Part shown: positions 11,642-24,509 of the stretch, in pieces | How the letters are laid out: every line of letters starts with the position of its first letter | Numbering within the stretch: the first letter of the stretch is position 1 | Assembly: GCF_002901445.1 (NCBI RefSeq) | Contig: NZ_PPPD01000001.1 | Coordinates: 868,001-932,000, forward strand | Direction of reading: 5' to 3' | From: Deinococcus koreensis | GTDB taxonomy: Bacteria; Deinococcota; Deinococci; Deinococcales; Deinococcaceae | Length of the DNA stretch: 64,000 nt | Translations under genes and position numbers: made by a program | The notes under the pieces: model-generated | Told to the model about the DNA's origin: nothing | Database searches by the model: none | Seen by the model: only the letters and a program-made list of their open reading frames with translations

Positions 11642-11825
11642 AGCCTTGGCCGTCCTTCCGTTCCCGGAACTCATCGCCGCCTGCAGCGTCCAGACCTCGC
11701 CGGTCGCGTCTCCTCCGGCGAACACCCGCCCGTCCAGGCGTCGCTCCAGTGCTTCCGGGGTCTGAAGGAACCTGGGCCGGGCATCATGAATTCCGGAAGC
11801 GCGGTGGGAGAGGCAGAATGAAAAG

Positions 11826-12590
11826 GTGGACAGGCGGGAATGTGGCGGGCGGCTGGCCCTGTGCGTCGGGGCCGTCTGGATCGGCAGTGTGGGTATCGGG
11901 GGTGTGGGCCGGGCCGAGGCGGGCGCTGCCGGCTCCCTTCTCAGCACCGGCGCTCTCAATGCTGGGGCAGGGCCGGGCGTGACCCGCCCGGCGCCGGCCC
12001 TCCTGAACGCCCAGCTCCTGAAGGCGGCCGAACTCGGGGACGCCGCCCGGGTGCGCGCGCTGCTCCAGGCGGGGGCGGACGTGAACGCGCGCGACGCGTC
12101 GGGCCGCACCCCGCTGACCTGGGCGGCGCTGGGCGACCGGGTGGCGGTCGCCCGCCTGCTCGTCGCGGCCGGCGCCGACCCGGATCTCCAGGACGCCCAG
12201 CGCAACACCGCCCTGCTGGTCAGCGGTGAGACCGGCTCGGTGGCGATGCTGCGCGAGGTGCTGCGGGCGGGGCCCGACCTGACCCGCACCAACCGCTTCG
12301 GGGGTACGGCGCTGATTCCGGCCGCCGACCGGGGCCACCTGGCCTACGTGCGGGAGATTCTGGCGACCACGACCATCGACGTGAACCACGTCAACGACCT
12401 GGGCTGGACGGCCCTGCTCGAAGCGGTGATCCTGGGAGACGGCGGTTCCACCCACACCGAGATCGTGCGCGTGCTGCTGGCCCACGGCGCCGACCCGGGC
12501 CTGGCCGACCGGGGCGGCGTCACGCCCCTGAAGCACGCCCGGCAGCGCGGCTACGCCGGCATGGTGAAGTTACTCCAGGCCACCAAGTAG
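11826..12590 (+). CDS. Ankyrin-repeat protein with N-terminal signal
   Basis: Protein of 254 residues. About 35 hydrophobic residues at the N-terminus (LALCVGAVWIGSVGIGG) suggest export. Five ankyrin repeats follow from about residue 60: AAELGDAARVRALLQAGADV, GRTPLTWAALGDRVAVARLL, then less regular ones, ending GVTPLKHARQRGYAGMVKLL. Ankyrin repeats bind other proteins; the partner is unknown. The start is uncertain: GTG at 11826 is used, but an ATG at 11818 with a better ribosome site (GGGAGAGGCAGA) lies in a different frame (MKRWTGG...), which hints at a small frameshift in the signal region. Confidence 0.78.
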   Translation: MDRRECGGRLALCVGAVWIGSVGIGGVGRAEAGAAGSLLSTGALNAGAGPGVTRPAPALLNAQLLKAAELGDAARVRALLQAGADVNARDASGRTPLTWAALGDRVAVARLLVAAGADPDLQDAQRNTALLVSGETGSVAMLREVLRAGPDLTRTNRFGGTALIPAADRGHLAYVREILATTTIDVNHVNDLGWTALLEAVILGDGGSTHTEIVRVLLAHGADPGLADRGGVTPLKHARQRGYAGMVKLLQATK

Positions 12591-12617
12591 GCGGCGCCGG
12601 GGCGGGATACTGCGGCC

Positions 12618-12734
12618 ATGACCCGCGTCCCTGTTCCCCGCCCGCTGCGCTTCCTGCTGGCCCTGTTGCCCTTCCTGCTGGCGTCGAGCGCGGCCCGGCG
12701 CCGCCCCGCGAGACAGGACACCCGTGAGCGCTGA
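12618..12734 (+). CDS. Candidate 38-residue membrane peptide
   Basis: A short frame MTRVPVPRPLRFLLALLPFL continues for 38 residues, with one hydrophobic segment and an Arg-rich tail. A GATACT box ends 6 bases before its ATG, the same spacing as the leaderless promoters of neighbouring genes. Its end overlaps the GTG start of the oxidoreductase at 12724 by 11 bases, which would couple the two translations. It may be a real small protein, or merely the leader through which the downstream gene is expressed. Confidence 0.45.
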   Translation: MTRVPVPRPLRFLLALLPFLLASSAARRRPARQDTRER

Positions 12735-13740
12735 GCCCCTGTTGGACACGCTGGTCGTCGGCGCTGGGCTGGGGGGGCTGGCCTGTGCCCGCGACCTGCA
12801 GGCGGCGGGCGAACGCGTGCGCGTGCTGGACAAGTCGCGCGGCGTGTCCGGGCGGGCCTCGACCCGGCGCCTGCCCCTGCAGGGCGGCCCGGAGGCCCGG
12901 CTCGACCACGGGGCGCGCTTCTTCACCGTCCGCCATGAGCGCACCCGCGACCTGGCCGCCCGGGGCGTGCAGGCCGGCTGGCTGGGCGAGTGGGCCCGCG
13001 GCTTCGCCCGCTGGGACGGCGGAACGCTGCAGGAGGCCCATCCGGACGGCCACCCCCGCTATGTCCCCCTGGACGGCATGAGCGCGCTGGGCCGCCACCT
13101 GGCGGGGGGACTGGACGTGCAGACGGCCGTCACGGTCACGCGGCTGGAACGCCAGGACGGGGCGTGGCAGGTGTCGGATGCCACGGGGCCGCTGGCCCGC
13201 GCCCGGCGCGTGGTGCTGAACCTGCCCGTGCCGCAGCTGGGGCCGCTGCTGGCGGGCGTGGGCCAGGACGCCCCGGGGCCGGTGGAATACGCCCCGGCCT
13301 GGGCAGTCGGCGCCGTGCTGAAGGCCGACCTGCGGGCCGACTGGCCGGCGCTGGAACTCCGCGGGCACCCGGCGCTGGAGTGGATCGCCCGTGAGCACAC
13401 CAAGCGGCGCCCCGGCCACCCGCCCGCGCTGATGCTGCACGCCAGCGCCGACTGGTCTGCGGCGAATCTGGAGCGCCCGCCAGAGGACATCGTGCCCGAG
13501 CTGCTGGACGCCGCAAGTGGGGTGCTGGGCGAGACACTGGACGTCCTGGAGGCCTTCGCCCACCGCTGGCGCTACGCCACCCTGCGCCGGCGCGTGCCCG
13601 CGCCCGGCCACTGGGATGCGGAACTTGGCCTGGGCATCTGCGGCGACGGCTTTACCCCCGACGACCACGGACCGCGCGTGGAGGCCGCGCTGCTCAGCGG
13701 CTGGTGGGTGGCCGCGCAGGCGACAGGCCGGGCTCCGTGA
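12724..13740 (+). CDS. Renalase-like FAD-dependent amine oxidase
   Basis: Flavoprotein of 338 residues. The Rossmann FAD-binding motif is at the N-terminus: TLVVGAGLGGLACARDLQAA, followed by an acidic ribose-binding end and the typical DKSRGVSGRASTRR. Other family marks are LDHGARFFTVR and, near the C-terminus, LGICGDGFTPDDHGPRVEAA, the second FAD contact. Bacterial renalases oxidise isomeric dihydro-NAD(P)H forms; whether this one does is inference. Translation starts at GTG, coupled to the small upstream frame. The last codons run into the region before the CitE-like gene. Confidence 0.85.
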   Translation: MSAEPLLDTLVVGAGLGGLACARDLQAAGERVRVLDKSRGVSGRASTRRLPLQGGPEARLDHGARFFTVRHERTRDLAARGVQAGWLGEWARGFARWDGGTLQEAHPDGHPRYVPLDGMSALGRHLAGGLDVQTAVTVTRLERQDGAWQVSDATGPLARARRVVLNLPVPQLGPLLAGVGQDAPGPVEYAPAWAVGAVLKADLRADWPALELRGHPALEWIAREHTKRRPGHPPALMLHASADWSAANLERPPEDIVPELLDAASGVLGETLDVLEAFAHRWRYATLRRRVPAPGHWDAELGLGICGDGFTPDDHGPRVEAALLSGWWVAAQATGRAP

Positions 13741-13751
13741 CTCAGCCCCCT

Positions 13752-13757
13752 TAGCAT
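13752..13757 (+). promoter_or_regulatory. Leaderless -10 box TAGCAT
   Basis: TAGCAT ends 6 bases before the ATG at 13764; no ribosome site precedes that start. Confidence 0.5.
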
Positions 13758-13763
13758 GGCGGG

Positions 13764-14615
13764 ATGACCCCCTCCTCCCCTCGCTCCGGGCCCTTCCGTT
13801 CCGTGCTGTACGTGCCGGGTGACAAGCTCCGCGCCATCGAGAAGGCCCGCACGCTGGAGGCCGACGCCGTGATCCTCGATCTGGAGGACGCCGTGGCGCC
13901 CGAGTTCAAGGCGCAGGCGCGGGAGAACGTGCGGGAAGCGCTGCAGACGCCCTGGCGCGTGCCCGTGCTGGTGCGCGTGAACGGCCTGGGCAGCGAGTGG
14001 GCGCACGACGACCGCGAACTGGCCCTGACTGCCGGCGCGGCCGGACTGGTGCTGCCGAAGGTCGAGGACGCCCACAGCGTTCACGCCCTGAGTCTGGGCC
14101 TGCCGCTGTGGGCCATGATCGAGACGCCCCGGGGCGTGCTCAGCGCCCCCGCCATTGCCGCCGTGCCGGGGGTGGCGGGCCTGCTGGTGGGCACCAACGA
14201 CCTCGCCCGTGCCCTACGGAGTCGCCCGCACCCCGACCGCCTGCCCCTGCTGCACGCCCTGAGTGCCGTGGTGCTGGCCGCCCGCGCCGCCGGCAAGCTG
14301 CCCCTGGACGCCGTGCACAACGACGTGCGCGACCCGGACGGCTTCGCCCGCGAGTGTGAACAGGGCCGCACGCTGGGCTTCGCCGGCAAGACCGTGATCC
14401 ACCCCGGTCAGATCGCCGCCGCCAACGCCGCCTTCGGGGTGTCGGACGCCGAGGCCGCCGAGGCCCACGCCCTGATCGCCGCCTGGGACGAGGCACGCGC
14501 CCAGGGCAGAAGCGTGGCCCCCCACCGCGGCGCCCTGGTCGAGCAGATGCACGTGGACGAGGCGCAGGACACCCTGAGGCTCTGGGAGGGAACGCGGGGG
14601 GAAGGCGGGGAATAA
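13764..14615 (+). CDS. CitE-like lyase (HpcH/HpaI aldolase superfamily)
   Basis: Protein of 283 residues related to the citrate lyase beta subunit and to malyl/citramalyl-CoA lyases. Family motifs: SVLYVPGDKLRAIEKARTLE at the N-terminus, the CoA/metal region AVILDLEDAVAPEFKAQARE, RVNGLGSEWAHDD, the metal-binding glutamate in MIETPRGVLSA, and TNDLARALR. The C-terminus has GKTVIHPGQIAAAN, typical of stand-alone CitE-like enzymes. No citrate lyase alpha or gamma subunits are nearby, so a C-C lyase or thioesterase acting on CoA thioesters is more likely than true citrate lyase. Confidence 0.85.
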   Translation: MTPSSPRSGPFRSVLYVPGDKLRAIEKARTLEADAVILDLEDAVAPEFKAQARENVREALQTPWRVPVLVRVNGLGSEWAHDDRELALTAGAAGLVLPKVEDAHSVHALSLGLPLWAMIETPRGVLSAPAIAAVPGVAGLLVGTNDLARALRSRPHPDRLPLLHALSAVVLAARAAGKLPLDAVHNDVRDPDGFARECEQGRTLGFAGKTVIHPGQIAAANAAFGVSDAEAAEAHALIAAWDEARAQGRSVAPHRGALVEQMHVDEAQDTLRLWEGTRGEGGE

Positions 14616-15018
14616 GGGGCCTGGACTGCATAGGGGTGGTCACACGCCCCCGCTGCTCCGCAGCTGTACCAGCCCCCCCAACCGCTCTCTGCTGGGCAGC
14701 TCCGCGAGTCCCACGAGGGGAGAAGGGGGTTCGTTTCCTGGTTCTCACAGTCAGCCAGCCGGAATAAGCGTCCTGCCCGGCACTCACCTCCCACTCCCAC
14801 CGGCCTTCGGGCGCGTAGGACACGGCCTAGCTCGTTGCGGGATGCCCAGCGCTGCGAAGCAGAGGATGGCATCGAGGCGGACACGTCAGCATCCGACCCA
14901 AGCGCGCCCCAGCAGTCGAAACACTGGTCCAGTGCAAGTTGAGCCTCACGGCCCTTTGGCTAACTTCTCCTTATCCCCCTTGCTTTACTCCAGCCTATCC
15001 CTTTACTCTGCTTAAGCC
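14616..15018. repeat. Intergenic stretch with dispersed repeat elements
   Basis: No coding potential is seen. Bases 14647-14731 carry a copy of a dispersed element also present at 35107-35243 and 44421-44500: ctgctccgcagctgtacca, then ctctctgctgggcagctccgcgagtccc and a G-rich end. Bases 14851-14865 hold gctgcgaagcagagg, matching 1838-1851. The last part (14960-15018) is pyrimidine-rich with TTTACTCT a few bases before the psuK start and probably holds that promoter. Confidence 0.6.
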
Positions 15019-16137
15019 GTGCCGCTGACCGAACGAGAACAACACCTCCTGGCCCTGATCCGCGACACGCCCCTGGCGACGCCGGAAGAACTGGCCCGCC
15101 GCCTGGGCACCTCCCGCGCGGCCGTGAACGTGCATGTCAGCGCGCTGGTTCGCAAGGGCGCCCTGCTGGGCCGGGGCTACCTGCTCCCCCTGGACACGGC
15201 GGCTCCACGGATCGTGGTGGTGGGCGGCGCGAACATGGACGTGAAGGCCCGCACGCTGGGCCCGGCGCTGCCCGGCACGAGCAATCCCGGCGTGAGCGTG
15301 CAGTCGCCGGGCGGCGTGGCCCGCAACGTGGCCGAGAACTTGGCGCGGCTGGGCGTGGCCGCCACGCTGATCTCGGTCGTGGGCCGCGACCCGCTGGGCG
15401 AGCGCCTGCTGCGCGAGACCGAGGCGGCGGGGGTGGACGTGCGGCCCGTGCTGCGCGCCCCTGGCGTGACGACCGGCACCTACACGGCGGTGCTCGACGA
15501 CCGGGGCGAACTGCTCGTGGCGGTCGCCGCGATGGAGGCCGCGGAGGCGCTGACCCCGGCGACCCTGCACGAGCGCCGGAGCGTGCTGCGCGGCGCGGCC
15601 TGGGTGGTGGTCGACGGCAACGTGCCCGGAAACACGCTGGCGCACCTGCTGACCCTGGCGGCCGAAGCCGGGGCGCGGGTGGTGTTCGAGCCGGTCAGCG
15701 TGCCCAAGGCCGGCCGGCTCCGCGCGGCGCTGGCGGCGGGGCTCTCGCCCTACGCCGTGACGCCCAACGTGGCCGAGCTGGGCGCCCTGCTGGGCCGCAA
15801 GGTTCCGGACGAGCCCGGCGCCCTGCGGAGTGCAGCGGCGGAGCTTCAGGCCCTGGGGGTGGAACTCGTCTGGGTGCGGCGCGGCCCGCACGGCAGCCTG
15901 CTCTCGATTCCCGGCGGCGCCCACGACCTGCCCGCGCTGAGCGCTGCGGTGCGCGACGTGACCGGGGCCGGCGACGCCATGCTCGCCGCGTTCCTGGCCG
16001 CCCTGGCGTCGGGCCTGCCCCCCCTGGAGGCCGCCCGCTGGGGCCACGCCGCCGCCGCCCTGACCGTGGAAAGTGAGTTTGCGGTCTCCCCCGACCTGAC
16101 CCTGGCCGCCCTGCGGGAGCGCGCCAGCCGTTCCTGA
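15019..16137 (+). CDS. psuK: Pseudouridine kinase, PfkB family, with N-terminal winged helix
   Basis: Protein of 372 residues that should phosphorylate pseudouridine in the cytoplasm. Residues 1-58 form a winged helix-turn-helix (LTEREQHLLALIRDTPLATP, ARRLGTSRAAVNVHVSALVR). The PfkB kinase follows: GGANMDVKA near 72-80, SPGGVARNVAENLARLG, and the anion-hole/catalytic motif VTGAGDAMLAAFLAAL with Asp about residue 319. This helix-plus-kinase layout is usual for YeiC-like pseudouridine kinases. The specificity call rests on the pseudouridine-5'-phosphate glycosidase gene 36 bases downstream. Start GTG at 15019. Confidence 0.9.
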   Translation: MPLTEREQHLLALIRDTPLATPEELARRLGTSRAAVNVHVSALVRKGALLGRGYLLPLDTAAPRIVVVGGANMDVKARTLGPALPGTSNPGVSVQSPGGVARNVAENLARLGVAATLISVVGRDPLGERLLRETEAAGVDVRPVLRAPGVTTGTYTAVLDDRGELLVAVAAMEAAEALTPATLHERRSVLRGAAWVVVDGNVPGNTLAHLLTLAAEAGARVVFEPVSVPKAGRLRAALAAGLSPYAVTPNVAELGALLGRKVPDEPGALRSAAAELQALGVELVWVRRGPHGSLLSIPGGAHDLPALSAAVRDVTGAGDAMLAAFLAALASGLPPLEAARWGHAAAALTVESEFAVSPDLTLAALRERASRS

Positions 16138-16173
16138 TTTCCCTCCCTTCCAACCCCCTTTCAAGGAGTGCCC

Positions 16174-17130
16174 ATGACCACCTCGCCCGACCGCCTGCAC
16201 CAGACCCGCCCCGAGATCGCCGCCCTGATGGACATGCACCCCGACGTCGCCGCCGCCCTGCAGGCCGGGCGGGCGGTCGTGGCGCTGGAAAGCACCATCA
16301 TCAGCCACGGCATGCCCTTTCCGCAGAACGTCGAGATGGCGCGCGGTGTGGAGGACGTCGTGCGGGCGAACGGCGCGGTGCCCGCCACGATCGCCGTGCT
16401 GGGCGGCCGCCTGAAGGTGGGCCTGACGCCCGAAGAGCTGCACCTGCTCGCCACCGATAAGGGCGTGGACAAGATCAGCACCCGCGACCTGCCGGTGACC
16501 GTGGCGCTCGGCAAGCACGGCGCGACTACCGTGGCCTCGACCATGCGGATCGCGGCGCTGGCCGGCATCCGCGTGTTCGCCACGGGCGGCACCGGGGGCG
16601 TGCACCGGGGAGGTGCGCAGACCATGGACATCAGCGCCGACCTGCTGGAGCTCGCCCGCACCGACGTGTGCGTGGTCAGCGCGGGTGTGAAGAGCATCCT
16701 CGACATCGGCCTGACGCTGGAGGTACTGGAGACGCAGGGCGTGCCGGCGATCACGCTGGGCAGCGAAGAGTTTCCGGCCTTCTACTCGCGCCATAGCGGT
16801 TTCCGGTCACCCCTGAGCGTGCAGACCCCGGAGGAGGCCGCCCGCGTGCTCCGGGCGAAGTGGGCGCTGGGCCTGTCGGGCGGCGTGCTGCTCGCCAACC
16901 CCGTGCCCGCCGAGTCCGAGATTCCTGCCGCCGAGATGAGCGAGCACATCGACCGCGCCCTGGCCGACATGGACGCGCTGGGCCTGACGGGCAAGGACAC
17001 CACGCCGTACCTGCTGGGCCGCATCGTGGAGCTCACGGGTGGGCGCTCCCTGGACACCAACATCGCCCTGGTGCGCCACAACGCGGCGGTGGCGGCGCGC
17101 CTGGCCGTGGCCTACGCGGCGCTGGGCTGA
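16174..17130 (+). CDS. psuG: Pseudouridine-5'-phosphate glycosidase
   Basis: Enzyme of 318 residues that cleaves pseudouridine 5'-phosphate to uracil and ribose 5-phosphate, the second step of pseudouridine salvage. Family motifs: [20 protein letters not shown] (catalytic Glu in the ES/ST region), [66 protein letters not shown] and LLANPVP. Bacterial enzymes are close to this length. Start 16174 is preferred over GTG at 16168 because AAGGAG sits 5 bases upstream. It forms an operon with psuK. Confidence 0.95.
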   Translation: MTTSPDRLHQTRPEIAALMDMHPDVAAALQAGRAVVALESTIISHGMPFPQNVEMARGVEDVVRANGAVPATIAVLGGRLKVGLTPEELHLLATDKGVDKISTRDLPVTVALGKHGATTVASTMRIAALAGIRVFATGGTGGVHRGGAQTMDISADLLELARTDVCVVSAGVKSILDIGLTLEVLETQGVPAITLGSEEFPAFYSRHSGFRSPLSVQTPEEAARVLRAKWALGLSGGVLLANPVPAESEIPAAEMSEHIDRALADMDALGLTGKDTTPYLLGRIVELTGGRSLDTNIALVRHNAAVAARLAVAYAALG

Positions 17131-17186
17131 CCTCTGGCCTGTTCCCCCTGCAGGAACGCGCCACCTTCCGCATGAGAAGCGGGTGC

Positions 17187-17192
17187 TAGGCT
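17187..17192 (+). promoter_or_regulatory. -10 box TAGGCT before lpdA
   Basis: TAGGCT ends 10 bases before the ATG at 17203; an alternative ATG at 17194 would be only one base away and so is unlikely to be the start. Confidence 0.45.
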
Positions 17193-17202
17193 TATGGGCG
17201 CT

Positions 17203-18609
<1,407 letters not shown>

Positions 18610-18623
18610 GGTGGCAGAAAGCT

Positions 18624-18658
18624 GAAGGCAGATGGCTAGATTCCAGAGCCGTCTGCCT

Positions 18659-18660
<2 letters not shown>
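18624..18660. terminator. Bidirectional hairpin between lpdA and the malic enzyme gene
   Basis: A 13-bp stem, GAAGGCAGATGGC at 18624-18636 with GCCGTCTGCCTTC at 18648-18660 (one wobble), sits between convergent stop codons; its right arm overlaps the malic enzyme stop. The word GGCAGATGGC also builds the hairpin at 55158-55209. Confidence 0.65.
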
Positions 18661-20401
<1,741 letters not shown>

Positions 20402-20465
20402 GACGCTCCAGCATAGCGGGGAGCGGCCAGGCGCAGCTGCAGACCGGCGGCCAGCGGTTCCGCCT

Positions 20466-21299
20466 TCAGCGGGCGCCGGCCCGGCGCCGCCGCCACGCCG
20501 TTCCGGCCACCAGCAGGGCGGCGAGCCCGGCTGCGGCGGCCACCACCGGCTGCGGCTGCGCGGCCAGATTCAGGACGGTCAGATTCTGCGCGGCCACGCC
20601 CCCCAGCCCCCACACCACGGCGGCGGGATAGGTCAGGGGCGCGCGGTGGCGGTTCACCCCCAGGTGCCGGATCACCACGCCCGCCAGCACCCCCGCCGCG
20701 CCCAGCATCAGCGCGGCCCAGGCCGGTTCGCTCAGCCCCAGCGGCGTCCGGATGCCGAGCTGGTAGAGGGTCGCGGCGGTGTTGGCGACCGTCGCCAGCG
20801 TGATGTAGCCCGCATACAGCCCCAGCGGCGCCACGACCAGCAGGCGGTCGCGCGGGGTCTCGGCCAGGGCCACCGCCCGCAGCAGGGCCACCAGCAGCGA
20901 CCCGAACAGGGCGAAGATCATCGCCACCGTGCCCCAACTCAGCAGGGGCGGCGGAAACCCGGCCGCCAGCGCCCACAGCGCCGAAGCGCCGAACGCCAGC
21001 GCCGCCCACGGCCCGACCTGCCGGTGAAGCGGGCGCGCTCCCTGTCCCGGCCACGCCTGATAGGTGGCGTAGGCCAGGCTGCCCAGGTAGATCGGCCCCC
21101 AGATGGCGAAGGTGAAGGTGGCCGGGATCACCGGGGGGTCGCTGCTGCGGGCGTACAGGTCGGTGCCCGCCGTACTGCCCTGCACCTGCCAGACGATCGC
21201 CCCCACCTGCGCGGCCGCGAGCGCCAGCACGAGCAGTTGCCGGCCCCGGTCACGTCGGGGGTCGGGGGGAGCGGATGCGGACGCCATGAGCTGGGTCAT
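20466..21299 (-). CDS. TspO/MBR-like membrane protein
   Basis: Integral membrane protein of 277 residues with about eight hydrophobic helices. The segment [20 protein letters not shown] is the typical beginning of a TspO/MBR-related family found in bacteria and plants, with several W and Y in loops. Start at 21299 is fixed by AGGAGG five bases upstream. The gene is divergent from a TetR regulator with only 118 bases between starts, so that regulator probably controls it. Function of this subfamily is not established; tetrapyrrole or small-molecule handling is a guess from TspO. Confidence 0.72.
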   Translation of the reverse strand: MTQLMASASAPPDPRRDRGRQLLVLALAAAQVGAIVWQVQGSTAGTDLYARSSDPPVIPATFTFAIWGPIYLGSLAYATYQAWPGQGARPLHRQVGPWAALAFGASALWALAAGFPPPLLSWGTVAMIFALFGSLLVALLRAVALAETPRDRLLVVAPLGLYAGYITLATVANTAATLYQLGIRTPLGLSEPAWAALMLGAAGVLAGVVIRHLGVNRHRAPLTYPAAVVWGLGGVAAQNLTVLNLAAQPQPVVAAAAGLAALLVAGTAWRRRRAGAR

Positions 21300-21417
21300 A
21301 CGAGCCTCCTGGAAGATAATTGAATCTGCGTTTAATTTAATCAGTCTCCGTTCGCAGACCGCATCAGGCGCCACAATGAGGCCGCGTGCCCGCACAGGGC
21401 GCCACCAGGAGTCCGTC
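21300..21417. promoter_or_regulatory. Divergent promoter/operator region of the TspO-like and TetR genes
   Basis: The stretch 21315-21345 is much richer in A and T than its surroundings (tttaatttaatcag). TCTGCG and CGCAGA form spaced 6-bp arms on either side of it, a plausible TetR operator. The leftward gene has its AGGAGG here too. Confidence 0.4.
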
Positions 21418-22005
21418 ATGACCAGTTCCCCCCGGCGGGGTCGCCCGCGCAAGACCGAGACGCCCGCCGATCTGGCGGCCCGCGCCCGCCGCGCCGCCGC
21501 CGAGCTGCTGGGCGAGCAGGGCTACACGGCGACCCGCATGGTGGACGTGGCCCGCCGGATCGGGGTGACCCCCGCCGCGCTGTACCACCACTACGCCTCC
21601 AAGGAGGCCCTGCTGGTGGCGCTGGTCGAGGAAACCCTGAGCGGCGAATACGCGGAGCTGCAGGCCCTGCCAATCAGCGACGCCCCCACGACGCTGCTGC
21701 GCCTGCTGGAACGTCAGCTGCAGCGTGGCGCGGCGCGGCACACGGCCCTGCGCGAGGCGCTGCGCTACCTGCCGCCCACCGCCCAGGCCCAGGTCGCCGA
21801 CTTCTTCATCCAGCACCTCTACCGCTTCGTCCATGACACCCTGCAGCGGGGCGTGCAGGAGGGAACGCTGCGGTCTCACCACACGGAAATGGCCGCCTGG
21901 TCGTTCCTGAGCCTCGTGGGCGGGATCGGCGACCTGCCCCCGGAGGTGCAGGGCGCCCCGCAGGCCACGCTGGAACTGTTCCTGAACGGGGTGGCGCCCC
22001 GGTAG
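21418..22005 (+). CDS. TetR/AcrR-family transcriptional regulator
   Basis: DNA-binding protein of 195 residues. The TetR helix-turn-helix is complete at residues about 17-63: AAELLGEQGYTATRMVDVAR, RIGVTPAALYHHYASKEALL. The C-terminal helical domain has no recognisable ligand signature. It is transcribed away from the TspO-like gene and probably represses that gene and itself. Its stop lies seven bases from the stop of the convergent thioesterase gene. The start ATG at 21418 precedes a basic arm (SSPRRGRPRK) common in the family. Confidence 0.88.
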   Translation: MTSSPRRGRPRKTETPADLAARARRAAAELLGEQGYTATRMVDVARRIGVTPAALYHHYASKEALLVALVEETLSGEYAELQALPISDAPTTLLRLLERQLQRGAARHTALREALRYLPPTAQAQVADFFIQHLYRFVHDTLQRGVQEGTLRSHHTEMAAWSFLSLVGGIGDLPPEVQGAPQATLELFLNGVAPR

Positions 22006-22012
22006 TGCGGCC

Positions 22013-22432
22013 TTAGCCCTGCGCCCCGACCCAACGCGCCCGCAGCTCCTCGAAATTCGCATCGATGCGCGCCTGGGGCAGCACCATCTGGGTGCTCGTG
22101 CCGGTGCCGATCTCGTCGCCCAGCGCGTTCATCGCCCGCATGGAAGCGAAGATGCGGCGGCCCTCCTGCCGTACGAAGGTCGCCGTGACGGTCACGCTCA
22201 TGCCGGGCAGCGCCGAGGCCGTGTGGATCACCTCCACCTGGGTGCCGATGCCGCCCTCGCCGTCTTCCAGGAAGGGCAGGATGATCTTGCGCCCGGCTTC
22301 CTCGAAGTGCCGCGCCATCCAGTAGGTCGCGTAGACCTCATGCACCTTGCCCAGCTCGCCGAAATCGACGGTCATCTCCTCGGTGACGGTCACGCTGAGG
22401 GTCTGGGTGAAGCCGGCGGGGATGGGGCGCAT
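22013..22432 (-). CDS. Fluoroacetyl-CoA-thioesterase-like (FlK family) hot-dog thioesterase
   Basis: Hot-dog protein of 139 residues. It follows the FlK pattern closely: [39 protein letters not shown], and [14 protein letters not shown]. The three FlK catalytic residues have counterparts here: T36 in VYAT, E44 in FEEAG, and H70 in VIHTA. FlK hydrolyses fluoroacetyl-CoA; most relatives are general acyl-CoA thioesterases of unknown substrate, and I infer only CoA-thioester hydrolysis. A TAGCCT box ends six bases before the ATG. Confidence 0.82.
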   Translation of the reverse strand: MRPIPAGFTQTLSVTVTEEMTVDFGELGKVHEVYATYWMARHFEEAGRKIILPFLEDGEGGIGTQVEVIHTASALPGMSVTVTATFVRQEGRRIFASMRAMNALGDEIGTGTSTQMVLPQARIDANFEELRARWVGAQG

Positions 22433-22438
22433 GAACAG

Positions 22439-22444
22439 AGGCTA
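22439..22444 (-). promoter_or_regulatory. Leaderless -10 box TAGCCT
   Basis: On the reverse strand TAGCCT ends six bases before the thioesterase ATG at 22432. Confidence 0.5.
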
Positions 22445-22571
22445 GCAACCTGGGGCGGCGGTCAGATACAGGTTCACCGTGGCCTGTGACACCTCTGCCA
22501 GACGGTGCCCTGCTGGTGCGCGATGGGAACTCGCTCAACTGGTGGCGAATGACGCCCTGAGGGCGGGCCCG

Positions 22572-22577
22572 TAGACT
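22572..22577 (+). promoter_or_regulatory. Leaderless -10 box TAGACT
   Basis: TAGACT ends six bases before the ATG at 22584 of the YihY-family gene. Confidence 0.5.
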
Positions 22578-22583
22578 GCCCGG

Positions 22584-23759
22584 ATGAGGCTGACTGCCAG
22601 CGACCTGTTCACCCTGATCCGCGAGGCGGCGCTGGCCTTCGGGCAAGACCGTGCGCCGCGGCTGGCGGCGGCCATCGCCTACTACGCCATGTTCAGCATC
22701 GCGCCGCTGCTGCTGTTCGCGGTGGCCATCGCCGGGCGCTTCCTGAGCAACGACGCCGTGACCGAGCAGCTGTTCGGCCCCGGCAGCCTGGTCGCGGAGA
22801 ACCTGGGGCAGGGCGCCGCCGACTTCCTGCGGGGCCTGATTCCGAACGAGGCCTCCTTGCAGCAGGGCAGCGTCACCGCGACCGTGCTGGGCTTCGGGGC
22901 GCTGTTCCTGGGGGCCACCGGGCTCTTCGTGCAGCTTCAGGACGCACTGAACAGCCTCTGGGGCGCCGATCCGGCCCCGCAGCAGGGCGTGGTGAACATC
23001 ATCCGCACGCGCGTCGTGTCGTTCCTGATGATCATCGCCATCGGGCTGCTGCTGTTCGTGTTCCTGGCGCTGAACACCTATCTGGCAGCCATCGCGCAGG
23101 GGCTGGGCGACCGGATCGGGGCGGGAGCCATCCTGGTGCGGCTGGGCACCTTCGTCCTGTCCACGCTGTTCCTGGCGCCGGTCTTCGCGGGCATCTACAA
23201 ACTCCTGCCGGACGTGAAGCTGGAGTGGCGCGAGGTCTGGGTGGGCGGGCTGTTCACCGCCACGCTGTTCACGCTGGGGCAGCTCCTGATCGGCATCTAC
23301 TTCGGCCGGGCCGCGCCGGGCAGCGTCTTCGGGGCCGCCGCCACGCTGGTGCTGCTGCTGCTGTGGATCTACTACTCGGCCATGATCTTCTTCTTCGGCG
23401 CGGAGGTGACCTGGGTGTATTCGCAGAAGTTCGGCACCCACGCGGGCGGCGCCGCCAACGTGGCGAAGAAGCGCGCGATGGCCGCCCAGGGCGCCGAGAT
23501 CAGCACGGCGCCCAGTCCCCAGGAGCGGGCAGCCGCCGCACGGGCCAGCGGCCCGGTGCACGATTCGCGCGGGCGGGTGCTGGGGGTCAACGTGCCCCGG
23601 CTGCCCCGGGTGCTGCCCGCCGTGCCGCGCCACGGCGAGGGCCGGCTGCTGCCCTCAGTGCGCGGCGCCCTCTGGAACGCGCTGCTGGCGATCATGGCCG
23701 TGCCCGCCGTGATGGTGCTGCGGGTGCTGGGGCTGGCGGGGGGCAAGCGGCGTGAGTAG
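22584..23759 (+). CDS. YihY/BrkB-family membrane protein
   Basis: Inner-membrane protein of 391 residues with six hydrophobic helices in the first 280 residues. Family motifs: [20 protein letters not shown] near the start, [20 protein letters not shown] followed by [23 protein letters not shown], and [20 protein letters not shown]. Older names (ribonuclease BN) are not supported for this family; its function is unknown. The C-terminal ~110 residues are hydrophilic with a short hydrophobic end, longer than in many relatives. Confidence 0.88.
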   Translation: MRLTASDLFTLIREAALAFGQDRAPRLAAAIAYYAMFSIAPLLLFAVAIAGRFLSNDAVTEQLFGPGSLVAENLGQGAADFLRGLIPNEASLQQGSVTATVLGFGALFLGATGLFVQLQDALNSLWGADPAPQQGVVNIIRTRVVSFLMIIAIGLLLFVFLALNTYLAAIAQGLGDRIGAGAILVRLGTFVLSTLFLAPVFAGIYKLLPDVKLEWREVWVGGLFTATLFTLGQLLIGIYFGRAAPGSVFGAAATLVLLLLWIYYSAMIFFFGAEVTWVYSQKFGTHAGGAANVAKKRAMAAQGAEISTAPSPQERAAAARASGPVHDSRGRVLGVNVPRLPRVLPAVPRHGEGRLLPSVRGALWNALLAIMAVPAVMVLRVLGLAGGKRRE

Positions 23760-23767
23760 CCGGCGCT

Positions 23768-24502
<735 letters not shown>

Positions 24503-24509
24503 GGCGTTC

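Noticed and set aside
11818..11982. Alternative start MKRWTGG for the ankyrin gene
   Set aside because: It lies in a different frame from the ankyrin repeats and ends at 11982; kept only as a hint of a possible frameshift.
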